A stretch of 60,487 bases of DNA from Spirosoma sp. 48-14 (GTDB lineage Bacteria > Bacteroidota > Bacteroidia > Cytophagales > Spirosomataceae), in contig NZ_MKUD01000042.1 in NCBI RefSeq assembly GCF_001898575.1, forward strand, positions 1 to 60,487. Reading direction: 5' to 3'. A program made the position numbers and the translations under genes. Numbering within the stretch: the stretch's first letter is position 1; the number at the start of each line of letters is the position of its first letter. The notes below the pieces were generated by a model. That model saw nothing but the letters and a program-made list of their open reading frames with translations, was not told the DNA's origin and made no database searches. Shown here one piece after another: positions 9,312-16,196 of the stretch.

Positions 9312-10663
9312 GCCTGCGCAATCGACTGACGCTGTTTTTTACGACCATCGTTTCGGTGGCGCTGGCCTTGTTTTGTCTGCTCCTTTACCTGGTTGCTGAG
9401 CGCTATCGGGAAACTGAATTTCAGAATCGCTTACGAGCCGAAGCCCTGACGGCGGGGCATTTGCTGGTCGGACGGGAACGGATCGGGCCATCGCTTTACA
9501 AGTTGATGGATAAAAATCAGCTGACCGTGCTACCCGATGAGGAAATTATTATCTACAATGGAAAGAACCAGCTAGCCTACGAAAGTGGCACGGATTACCT
9601 GACGCTGACTGAAGCTACGTTAAGTCGGATTCGGAAACAGAAACAGGTAAACTGGAAAAAAGGCGATCGCCAAATCGTGGGCCTCCTCTTTATCGACGAC
9701 CGGATTCCGTTTGTCATTATTGCTTCGGCCGTTGACACGTACAATCTGCGGACGATCCAGAATTTTGCTAAACTGCTGGGTTTGGGCTGGTTTCTGATGA
9801 CGGGTCTGATGGTCGTAGCCGGTCGTCTGTTCGCCGGAAGAACGTTACGGCCGATCAGTCAGATCAATCGCCAGATAGACGACATCACCGCCCTTAATCT
9901 GTCGCAACGGTTGCCCGAGGGCGATCAGGCCGACGAGCTGGCTCAGTTGGCACATCGCTTCAATCGCATGCTGAATCGGCTGGAAGACGCGTTCCGATTG
10001 CAACGTCTGTTCGTATCGCATGCTTCGCACGAATTACGAACACCTCTCACGGCCATAACGGGCCAGTTGGAAGTCTCCTTGCTGGCCGATGATGATCCCG
10101 ACGAACTGCGGGCTACGATTCGTTCCGTACTGGACGATGTGCGTGGCCTAAACCGGATGACCAACGGGTTGCTGGCCTTGACCAATGCGAGTATGGATTC
10201 CTCGACCGTACCGATGGGAACTGTTCATATCGATACGCTATTTGGGCAGATTCAGCAGGAGTTTCAACGGCTTCACCCGGATTATACGCTTCAGGTAAGC
10301 CTGCCCGACGTGACAAAGACGGATTGGCAGGTGCTGGGCAATGAGACCCTTTTACGAACGGCTTTTTTCAATCTGCTTGATAATGGGGGGAAATTTTCAG
10401 ACAATCATTCCGTATCGGTGAGCCTATTGGCCGAGCTAACTTCTGTTCAGGTGAAGGTGCATAATATGGGTTCTGTGATTCCGGCCGATCAGCTTACTGC
10501 GATCTTTGTGCCGTTCCAACGGGGGCGTAATGCAGGGGGGCAACCTGGTTATGGAATAGGCTTGCCCCTTACCGAACGGATCATCCAGATTCATAAGGGA
10601 ACAATTGAGGTTGAATCCTCTACTGAGTCCGGCACGACATTTACCGTTACGCTTCCGCATTGA
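9308..10663 (+). CDS. Membrane sensor histidine kinase
   Basis: The 451-residue kinase has an N-terminal membrane segment (about 8-30), a periplasmic sensor of about 125 residues, a second membrane segment (about 155-175), a HAMP linker (FAGRTLRPISQINRQIDDI), a HisKA dimerization domain with H241 in the H-box SHASHELRTPLT, and a HATPase domain with FFNLLDNGGKFS and GYGIGLPLTERI. The N-box and G2 box look intact. It is translationally coupled to the response regulator. The stimulus is unknown; the architecture resembles ArlS/CusS-type sensors. Confidence 0.92.
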   Translation: MSLRNRLTLFFTTIVSVALALFCLLLYLVAERYRETEFQNRLRAEALTAGHLLVGRERIGPSLYKLMDKNQLTVLPDEEIIIYNGKNQLAYESGTDYLTLTEATLSRIRKQKQVNWKKGDRQIVGLLFIDDRIPFVIIASAVDTYNLRTIQNFAKLLGLGWFLMTGLMVVAGRLFAGRTLRPISQINRQIDDITALNLSQRLPEGDQADELAQLAHRFNRMLNRLEDAFRLQRLFVSHASHELRTPLTAITGQLEVSLLADDDPDELRATIRSVLDDVRGLNRMTNGLLALTNASMDSSTVPMGTVHIDTLFGQIQQEFQRLHPDYTLQVSLPDVTKTDWQVLGNETLLRTAFFNLLDNGGKFSDNHSVSVSLLAELTSVQVKVHNMGSVIPADQLTAIFVPFQRGRNAGGQPGYGIGLPLTERIIQIHKGTIEVESSTESGTTFTVTLPH

Positions 10664-10698
10664 CAGATAGTGGGATGGGGTAAACAGCCCAATAAAAT

Positions 10699-10738
10699 TT
10701 CTAATCCCGTTCTAATGCGGCTCTAACACGAGCCTAAC
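10699..10738 (+). promoter_or_regulatory. Four direct repeats at 11-bp spacing (response-regulator box)
   Basis: TTCTAAT (10699), TTCTAAT (10710), CTCTAAC (10721) and GCCTAAC (10732) are 7-bp direct repeats with 4-bp spacers, giving an exact 11-bp period. That is the layout of PhoB/OmpR-family operators. They end 10 bp before a GACCTTTG, one mismatch from the Bacteroidota -7 box TAnnTTTG. They lie between the two-component genes and the small secreted protein gene. Confidence 0.6.
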
Positions 10739-10748
10739 ACCCATTCAT

Positions 10749-10756
10749 GACCTTTG
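10749..10756 (+). promoter_or_regulatory. Candidate -7 promoter box
   Basis: GACCTTTG differs in one position from the Bacteroidota sigma-A -7 consensus TAnnTTTG. It lies directly downstream of the 11-bp-period repeats and about 70 bp before the start of the secreted protein gene. Confidence 0.4.
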
Positions 10757-10827
10757 TACTGTCAATCAGGCACGGCTTACAAAAAGCTGTTTTTGACCGG
10801 GTTGACCATTCTAAAACTGACAAAGCC

Positions 10828-11220
10828 ATGAAAGCATATCTTATTATTGCCGCCCTAAGTACCCTTACGATTCTCAACGCTTCGGCTCAGGACGATTCAA
10901 AATTACGTCGCGATGTGACCTACTCGACACATAACTATAAGCACCCAAACAAAGCCGCAACGGCGCATCAGTGGACTGATAAAAAGGGGGTAACGGTTAA
11001 AGCTCCTGCACTGAATCAGGGGCCCATGCTTAGCTATAAGCACCAGGCTCCAGGCCTTGAGCCGGTGGGTGGCGTCGTGACGGCGCACACCCCTGAAATG
11101 AACCTGGCCGTTCGGAATTATAAAATCCAGCGCGTGAGTGAGCCTCGTCCGGCTACAACGCCTGACTCAGAAGTAGCCTCCCGTGTACAACAAAACCAGA
11201 GCAATGCCGGAGGTAACTAA
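10828..11220 (+). CDS. Small secreted protein of unknown function
   Basis: The ATG at 10828 gives a 130-residue protein with a good signal peptide (MKAYLIIAALSTLTILNASAQ). An upstream in-frame ATG at 10747 would add 27 residues that bury the signal peptide and overlap the promoter box, so it was rejected. The mature protein is hydrophilic, rich in His, Lys, Pro and Gln, with THNYKHP and LSYKHQAPG segments and no recognised domain. Placed behind the OmpR-type two-component genes and their repeat boxes, it is a likely target of that system. Confidence 0.7.
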   Translation: MKAYLIIAALSTLTILNASAQDDSKLRRDVTYSTHNYKHPNKAATAHQWTDKKGVTVKAPALNQGPMLSYKHQAPGLEPVGGVVTAHTPEMNLAVRNYKIQRVSEPRPATTPDSEVASRVQQNQSNAGGN

Positions 11221-11257
11221 CGGGAATCGACGGTGAGCGTCGCCCGGTAGTTGCCCG

Positions 11258-11313
11258 TGTTTACAGGTTGGCCCATAGAGCGGCCATTCCCTGTATGGGC
11301 CAACCTGTAAACA
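11258..11313. repeat. Perfect 20-bp inverted repeat hairpin
   Basis: TGTTTACAGGTTGGCCCATA at 11258-11277 is repeated as its exact reverse complement at 11294-11313, around a 16-nt loop. No T-run follows on either side, so it is not a canonical terminator. It may be a transcript-stabilising hairpin downstream of the secreted protein gene or a small fold-back element. Confidence 0.7.
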
Positions 11314-11401
11314 TGCACCGACTCGACGGACTGTTAAATTTTTCTTTTCACTTTTCTGGTAGAAACATACCCTGAACCTGAGCAGACTATAGCATCAGGT
11401 T

Positions 11402-11448
11402 GCGAACCTTCGGAAACAGGTGTTCCGCCAGGTTCGCCTTATTTTTTA
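11402..11448 (+). terminator. Hairpin with T-run, terminator or leader attenuator
   Basis: GCGAACCT (11402-11409) pairs with AGGTTCGC (11430-11437), with an inner GGAA/TTCC pair, and a T-rich run (CTTATTTTTTATC) follows. Just upstream AACCTGA (11375) can pair with TCAGGTT (11395), a possible competing structure. It lies only about 20 bp before the start at 11469, so it either ends the upstream transcript or attenuates the downstream gene. Confidence 0.5.
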
Positions 11449-11468
11449 TCATCAATTTCCCATCAATC

Positions 11469-11822
11469 ATGTATTCACCCGATATCGCATTAGGCTTAGG
11501 CAGCCTCGTTTATGCCCTGTCTACGTTAGACGGGCGACCCCATCAGGAAGAAATGCAAACTGCCAAAGCGTTATTGGGCAGAGAACCTTATGGCTCAGTG
11601 GCCCTCAATGGCTTTTTTTTGCGGGAAGATGTAAGGGAATCAACCGAAGAAGCATACGCCTTTGGGATGCGTCGGTTAGTGAGCAGACGAACCGAATTAA
11701 CGGATACCTTAAAACGCAGATTCGTCACAACCTTGCTGCGTGTTGCCCGATCGCATAAAGGTATTTCTGCCAATGAATGGCATTTTATCCGTCGATTCTG
11801 GCGCGAAATCCGGCACCTCTGA
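11469..11822 (+). CDS. TerB-like small helical protein
   Basis: The 117-residue protein (ATG at 11469; an upstream in-frame start at 11400 would read through the terminator hairpin and is rejected) is all-helical with the sequence feel of TerB-like proteins: a hydrophobic helix followed by LDGRPHQEEMQTAKALLG and a late helix SHKGISANEWHFIRRFWREI. No signal peptide. Function unknown; the TerB assignment is by pattern only. Confidence 0.6.
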   Translation: MYSPDIALGLGSLVYALSTLDGRPHQEEMQTAKALLGREPYGSVALNGFFLREDVRESTEEAYAFGMRRLVSRRTELTDTLKRRFVTTLLRVARSHKGISANEWHFIRRFWREIRHL

Positions 11823-11833
11823 CGAGGCTGTCG

Positions 11834-11937
11834 GCTAAATAATTGAGCGAATTAGCGATTGGGTGAGTATGGGTTTGATAATACAATTAAATACCCGTTT
11901 TTGGGTCAAGGAATAATTCGGCTTAATTATTTAGAGA
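11834..11937. repeat. Long-range inverted repeat at the island edge
   Basis: The segment CTAAATAATTGAGCGAAT (from about 11835) and its near reverse complement at about 11918-11937 (ATTCGGCTTAATTATTTAG) pair over about 18 positions around an ~65-bp centre that itself holds a small ACCCG/GGGT hairpin. It lies between the TerB-like gene and the first attC-like site, at the point where GC content starts to fall. Confidence 0.5.
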
Positions 11938-11951
11938 GGATGGGCCAGCGT

Positions 11952-12090
11952 GTCCAACCGTAACGGTAAAGCATTTGTGCAGGGTGAGCTTAGTAGCACT
12001 ACCGTTTCCACTCGCACAAAAGCCAACAGAAAGAACAAAAGTTCATTTTAGCATCTTAGCCTGCCTTGCCACAAATGCAATGTTGGGCGT
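11952..12090 (-). repeat. attC-like palindromic site c (after the Argonaute operon)
   Basis: On the minus strand a GCCCAAC box (12082-12088), fitting RYYYAAC, lies just past the nuclease stop. At the far end are CGTTA (11961-11965) and GTTGGAC (11952-11958), fitting GTTRRRY. Inside, GCATTTGTG near 11971 is complementary to CACAAATGC near 12070. The imperfect, bulged palindrome of about 135 bp has the build of integron attC sites and the same orientation as sites a and b. Confidence 0.55.
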
Positions 12091-12100
12091 TTGTTGTTTT

Positions 12101-13171
12101 TTACCGCACTATAATTACTTTAACATTAAACGTTTTTCCTTGTATTGTCTGTTCTCCTTCTAGTTCTTGGAAGTTGTTAATGTCTTGAATAGAATTTGGG
12201 GCATAGATAAAAAATATTATCTCTGTAAGAGTATTTACAACGTGGTAAGATTGTAAATCTTCTTTCATTTGTTTGGTGTACTTCTTATCATCTGCTTTGT
12301 CAATGTGCTTGACTTCTATTATAATTCCTTCGTCTTTCAAATAAAAGTCTAATCTTTTAGCACTTCCACCATAGTTGCTTGTATCGTCTTCATACTTGAT
12401 TTCGGGAAACACTGATTTTAGGCTGAAATAAAGTAAATCTTGAACGTCATATTCATCATTGATAGCAATTAAAATTCTATTTTGTTTGTCTTTTCCATAT
12501 CGTAAAGATAAATCTGTTATTTTTTTAACAGAGTTTTCAAAATTTTCTAAAATCCCAATTATCAAGTCTTTTGCAGATAATTTTTTGAATATAGTTTTCG
12601 TAACTGCTTGTTTACTAAAATGACTTTGCAATTCTGCTAATACAATCAAATCAATAGTTTCTAAGTCATCTCTGCTTAAATCGGTAATAAAACTATCAAT
12701 TTCTGTTTCAAAGCTGTTCTGATAGATGTATTTTAAAATTTTAGTAGATAGCTCATCTGTTTTTTTAGATTTTAACTTACTTAAAAAATCTTGCTCAAAT
12801 TCAGGGAAGAATTTTTGCACTAAAAAAAGCTCTTTTGTTGATGACTGTTTGATGAAATTTTCAAGGTGCTTGTATGCCTGACTGTTTTTATCCGAAGTTA
12901 AAGATATGCCAATAAGTTTATATTTGTCTTGCTTATAATGTGCTACTCTCTTGTTTTCAGGCTTATCAATTATTGAAAAGTCTTCGCTTATTGCCATTAT
13001 TCTTTTATATCCTTTGGCAGCTAAGGTTTCTTCTTCACCCTGTAAATCATCTATATTTTTACTTAGTAGCTTGTTTTCGTCATAAATACGCAAGAAGCAA
13101 AACTCTTGAATAGTTGGGTATTCAAAAATCCTGTTCGCATTATTTTGTATTATGTCGTTTATCCATGTCAT
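12101..13171 (-). CDS. PD-(D/E)XK nuclease encoded with Argonaute (likely effector)
   Basis: The 356-residue protein begins at the ATG at 13171, two bases after the Argonaute stop. A TTG further upstream inside the ago gene is less likely. The C-terminal third carries a PD-(D/E)XK nuclease core: D275 in RLDFYLKD and E286-V-K288 in GIIIEVKHI, preceded by the helix DVQDLLYFSLKSVFPEI and followed by a QMKEDLQSYH helix. The first ~230 residues are unassigned and mostly helical. No signal peptide. Known long-B pAgo operons encode such nucleases as effectors that destroy cell DNA when the Argonaute senses invading nucleic acid; this role is inferred here. GC content is about 33 percent, far below the surrounding chromosome. 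Confidence 0.82.
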   Translation of the reverse strand: MTWINDIIQNNANRIFEYPTIQEFCFLRIYDENKLLSKNIDDLQGEEETLAAKGYKRIMAISEDFSIIDKPENKRVAHYKQDKYKLIGISLTSDKNSQAYKHLENFIKQSSTKELFLVQKFFPEFEQDFLSKLKSKKTDELSTKILKYIYQNSFETEIDSFITDLSRDDLETIDLIVLAELQSHFSKQAVTKTIFKKLSAKDLIIGILENFENSVKKITDLSLRYGKDKQNRILIAINDEYDVQDLLYFSLKSVFPEIKYEDDTSNYGGSAKRLDFYLKDEGIIIEVKHIDKADDKKYTKQMKEDLQSYHVVNTLTEIIFFIYAPNSIQDINNFQELEGEQTIQGKTFNVKVIIVR

Positions 13172-13173
13172 AA

Positions 13174-15240
13174 CTAAATGAACCAAAGTTTATCAGTAAT
13201 TTTTTCAGCACGCATTTTATCCCAATCATCAATCTCACGAAGTTTATCTAAAAGTCCCGACATAATAGATGGATACAAAATTGTAACTGTCTTTTTAGAG
13301 GGCAAAAAAGTCCTGTGCGAAAGATGGGAAAACCAAAAAATTTGTGTAGAAAGATAACGCAAGTCTTCAAAAGTTGAACGCTTATCAACTTCGATTTCTA
13401 ATGGTATTGTACTTTCCTGAACAAAATGAACTAATGAACGATATTTTGAAAGTTCAATGTAAGTTCCCTTGGGCGTGGTATTTACTTGTTGGTCTTTTCC
13501 GAAAACTTTTATAATATCGTTATTAATACCGTTGTTTGAAAACAGCCTAAAATTATGTCCATAGGCAAGATGAACAAAAGCATACTTAAATGTAAGATTT
13601 TCAATTTGAAATTTCTGTATTACATTCTCAACGGCTTTTATCTCGTATTCTTTGCCTGCTGATTTGAAAAGATGAAAAACTAATCGAAACTCTGATTTTT
13701 TATTGATGATTTCTTGGCTTATTATCTTTGATAAAGAAATATAAAGATGATTTTCTAAATTTTTAGCGTAGTCATCAAAGGTTGATAAAGATGAGCAATC
13801 TCCTACCAAATATCTGCCGTCTGAATGAAATATTTGGGCTATTCCTAAAATTCTCTTGCCATCTTTATTTAAAGATGAGCCAATGCCTATCACTAATTCC
13901 TCCTTTCGTTTCTCAATATTCTGGATAGTCCAACCAATTCCACCAATCTTTGCATAAACATTGAGAGCGATATTATTCATTACAAATGAGTTCACTTTTT
14001 GTAAGTGCTTAACTTGTATATCTTGTGTCGAAATACCTCGCCCAAGTAATTTTGCTTTGCAAATAAAGTAAGGGCTTTCCTTTATATTTGCGATTTTTAG
14101 ATGTTGTTCGTTTAATACAACAATACAAAGCAGTGATGATAAAACCTGCTCTTCATATACAGCATTTGTATATGTTTCAGTTTTAGTATCGGATAAGAAT
14201 ACAGGCAGGAAAATAGGTTTTATATGAAACATACTTCTAAGGCGTGTTTCAAGTTGATTGATAAAACCTTCTAAAATACCTTCATTGAATTTAGGACAAA
14301 TAATGGAAATCTTAATTTCTTGGTTTTCAAAGAATTTAAAACTATATGGTTTTAGTCTTGAAATTACATCATTGTAATAGCCTTTTTCGGTTCTGTTCTC
14401 AAAATAGTATCTAATTGGGTCTTCTAATTTGTCGGCTTGGACTTTATCATTTTCAAGTGGTAAGTATTTTAGCGAAAATTCACTAAAAGTATTTTCACAA
14501 GGTAAATAGATATTATTTCGGTTTTTTTCAAGCCAATCAAAAGTTTGTTTAATGACTTTAAAGTTTTCTTGATTGTGTTCCAATACTTGCATTTGTACGT
14601 CAAAGTTTCCTTGTTGCCCTGTAGCTGATAAAAAACGTTTGATAGACTGTTTATTGGCAAAAATAATATTTTCTGTTCCTTTTAAATCACTACAAACTAT
14701 ACCCTTCTTTTCAAATTCATCTTTGCCAATTGAAAATTTTAAGTTGATACTTCTTGAAAGTACAAAAAAGAATGAAAGAGTACCATTATATGAGTTGAAA
14801 AAAGTATTAAAGTGAATTTGATTATAAGCGTTTAACCCTTTTATGTTCATAAATAAATTCTTTGAAGATGTAATACTCCAAAAGTGTTCTTCTTTTTTTT
14901 TGGAAACTTTAAAGCCTTTTGAATTCAAGAAATATTGAAGGATGCAGCTTTCTATAATTTTACCAATAATTTTAGGGTTACTTTGAATATTAACTCTTTC
15001 TTTTACCCCTTTTTTAATAATAGTTTCAGGGTTTATCTTTTTGTTCCAAAAATAGATACGTCTTTCTGTTTGCCCATTGTCAAGTTTTAAATCATTTTTG
15101 TAAAATTCATAATCAGGATTTTCTGTACGAAGTTTTTTATATGCTTCTATCGTAGCATATTCTTCATAAGATAAGTATTGTAAGTCAAAATAGTCTTTTT
15201 CAAACTTACACTCAAATATGTTTAGGAATAGACCTGTCAT
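13174..15240 (-). CDS. Long prokaryotic Argonaute with degenerate PIWI catalytic site
   Basis: The 688-residue protein (ATG at 15240; a TTG three bases upstream is ignored) has the layout N domain, PAZ-like region, MID (about 305-440) and PIWI (about 440-688). The MID guide-binding loop is visible as YFICKAKLLGRGISTQ (391-406; Y391, K395, Q406), followed by NNIALNVYAKIGGIGWTI. The strand that should hold the first catalytic Asp of the DEDX tetrad reads LVIGIGSS, with Gly454 in its place. The second block reads RLVFHLFK instead of an RDG-type motif. The PIWI end is FWFSHLSHRTFLPSKKTVTILY. It should therefore bind guides but not slice, as in the long-B group. It overlaps nothing and is followed at 2 bp by a nuclease gene. 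DNA is strongly AT-rich, a sign of transfer. Confidence 0.9.
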   Translation of the reverse strand: MTGLFLNIFECKFEKDYFDLQYLSYEEYATIEAYKKLRTENPDYEFYKNDLKLDNGQTERRIYFWNKKINPETIIKKGVKERVNIQSNPKIIGKIIESCILQYFLNSKGFKVSKKKEEHFWSITSSKNLFMNIKGLNAYNQIHFNTFFNSYNGTLSFFFVLSRSINLKFSIGKDEFEKKGIVCSDLKGTENIIFANKQSIKRFLSATGQQGNFDVQMQVLEHNQENFKVIKQTFDWLEKNRNNIYLPCENTFSEFSLKYLPLENDKVQADKLEDPIRYYFENRTEKGYYNDVISRLKPYSFKFFENQEIKISIICPKFNEGILEGFINQLETRLRSMFHIKPIFLPVFLSDTKTETYTNAVYEEQVLSSLLCIVVLNEQHLKIANIKESPYFICKAKLLGRGISTQDIQVKHLQKVNSFVMNNIALNVYAKIGGIGWTIQNIEKRKEELVIGIGSSLNKDGKRILGIAQIFHSDGRYLVGDCSSLSTFDDYAKNLENHLYISLSKIISQEIINKKSEFRLVFHLFKSAGKEYEIKAVENVIQKFQIENLTFKYAFVHLAYGHNFRLFSNNGINNDIIKVFGKDQQVNTTPKGTYIELSKYRSLVHFVQESTIPLEIEVDKRSTFEDLRYLSTQIFWFSHLSHRTFLPSKKTVTILYPSIMSGLLDKLREIDDWDKMRAEKITDKLWFI

Positions 15241-15272
15241 CAATCTGGTTTATGTTTTTGTTTCGTTTCTAC

Positions 15273-15323
15273 AATAACGCCCAATGGCTTGGGCCTTGTC
15301 GAAGGCGGAAATTGTTAGCACTA
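15273..15323 (-). repeat. attC-like site b (between UDG-like gene and Argonaute operon)
   Basis: Minus strand: TGCTAACAATT (near 15319-15309) faces CGTTATTG (near 15279-15272). TAAC pairs with GTTA, AAT with ATT after a bulge, and GCCTT with AAGGC around a 4-nt loop. About 50 bp long. The first half resembles the start of well-known cassette attC sites (GCCTAACAATTC). It has the same orientation relative to the genes as sites a and c. The rest of the gap (15324-15417) shows nothing else but another copy of the word GCACTACC. Confidence 0.55.
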
Positions 15324-15417
15324 CCGCTCAAAAAAATTACAAATGTTCAATTACTTCTGTCACTCTAATAGATATTGTCAAGCCCCGATTTTGGCACTAC
15401 CATTTTACCTGCTGTAC

Positions 15418-16035
15418 TTATCCATTTACCGCATTGTTCCACGAAGGCCCAGCGTCATTTCTTGATGGTGTCAAGCAGTACTTTATTTGATTAGCGTTCT
15501 GTATGCAATTATTCTCGATTAGCCTTCTATTTACGATGTCTCTAATTCGTTTTAATCTTGGAATACATTTGTCTGTCCATGTTAAAGAATAGATGACTTT
15601 ATTGAATGTAATCCGGCTAAATGCTCGGCCAATATCGATGTATTCCGTATTTGTCAAGTCATTGTTGATTTTACATTCGACGGCTTTATCTCCAAAGCTT
15701 GGAAGCATATCATTAATATTTATGGATTTTATGAGGTCAATAACGACAACGTTATTAACACAGCAATAGTCTTTCCACGACTGTGGGTGTCCGTTGCTTC
15801 CGTCATTTGGATGAAGCGAAGTTCCTGTCAAAGCTGTCGGAAAATACCTCCAAAACTTACTTTTATTTCTACCATAAAACCAAGTCGCAATATTTTCTTT
15901 TTCACAACTTGTGTCACTTGGATTAAATGTGCCAATTATTAGTATATTGCTTTTCCTAGCAATTGGTCTGTCGCAGAAGGACTGATTATCTTCTATAGCA
16001 TTAAGTTGGTTAATATAACGATGTTCGATTGGCAT
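15418..16035 (-). CDS. Uracil-DNA-glycosylase-like family protein
   Basis: With the ATG at 16035 the product has 205 residues. An alternative start at 16146 would run through the attC-like site a and is rejected. The fold signature of the UDG-like superfamily is visible: ILIIGTFNPSD near residues 31-41, ATWFYGRNKSKFWRYFP about 17 residues later, and a final LTPSRNDAGPSW in the place of the usual LPSPS motif. It may be a DNA-repair enzyme or a nucleic-acid-binding relative acting in a conflict system; activity is unproven. GC content is low, as for its neighbours. It is a single-gene unit between two attC-like sites. Confidence 0.65.
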   Translation of the reverse strand: MPIEHRYINQLNAIEDNQSFCDRPIARKSNILIIGTFNPSDTSCEKENIATWFYGRNKSKFWRYFPTALTGTSLHPNDGSNGHPQSWKDYCCVNNVVVIDLIKSININDMLPSFGDKAVECKINNDLTNTEYIDIGRAFSRITFNKVIYSLTWTDKCIPRLKRIRDIVNRRLIENNCIQNANQIKYCLTPSRNDAGPSWNNAVNG

Positions 16036-16058
16036 GATGTCGGTCTTAGTATAGCAAG

Positions 16059-16190
16059 TAACGTTTTGGGGTTTTACGTTTGGGCGGGATTTGGAGCACA
16101 AAACTGTCTGCCAGTACTGAACTTGAATAGAAGCACAAAGCTCCAAGTTTGCACGTCATCCCGCCTGACGCAAAACCCGTGTTGGCAGCA
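16059..16190 (-). repeat. attC-like palindromic site a
   Basis: Minus strand: TGCTGCCAACACGGGTTTTG (from about 16190) is matched at the other end by CCCCAAAACGTTAC (ending 16058). The inner arms GGGTTTTxCGTxxGGCGGGAT (16070-16092 on plus) and their complement at 16150-16179 pair over about 20 positions with few mismatches around a ~55-bp centre. The element starts 6-10 bp after the stop of the ATPase gene. Same orientation and same TAACG...TGTTRGC end pattern (plus strand) as sites b and c. Confidence 0.6.
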
Positions 16191-16196
16191 GTAATT

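Noticed and set aside
12101..13171. Type II restriction endonuclease
   Set aside because: No methyltransferase is adjacent, and the gene is coupled to an Argonaute gene, so an effector nuclease is the better reading.
13171..13186. TTG start of the nuclease gene inside the ago gene
   Set aside because: An ATG two bases after the ago stop gives a normal operon junction.
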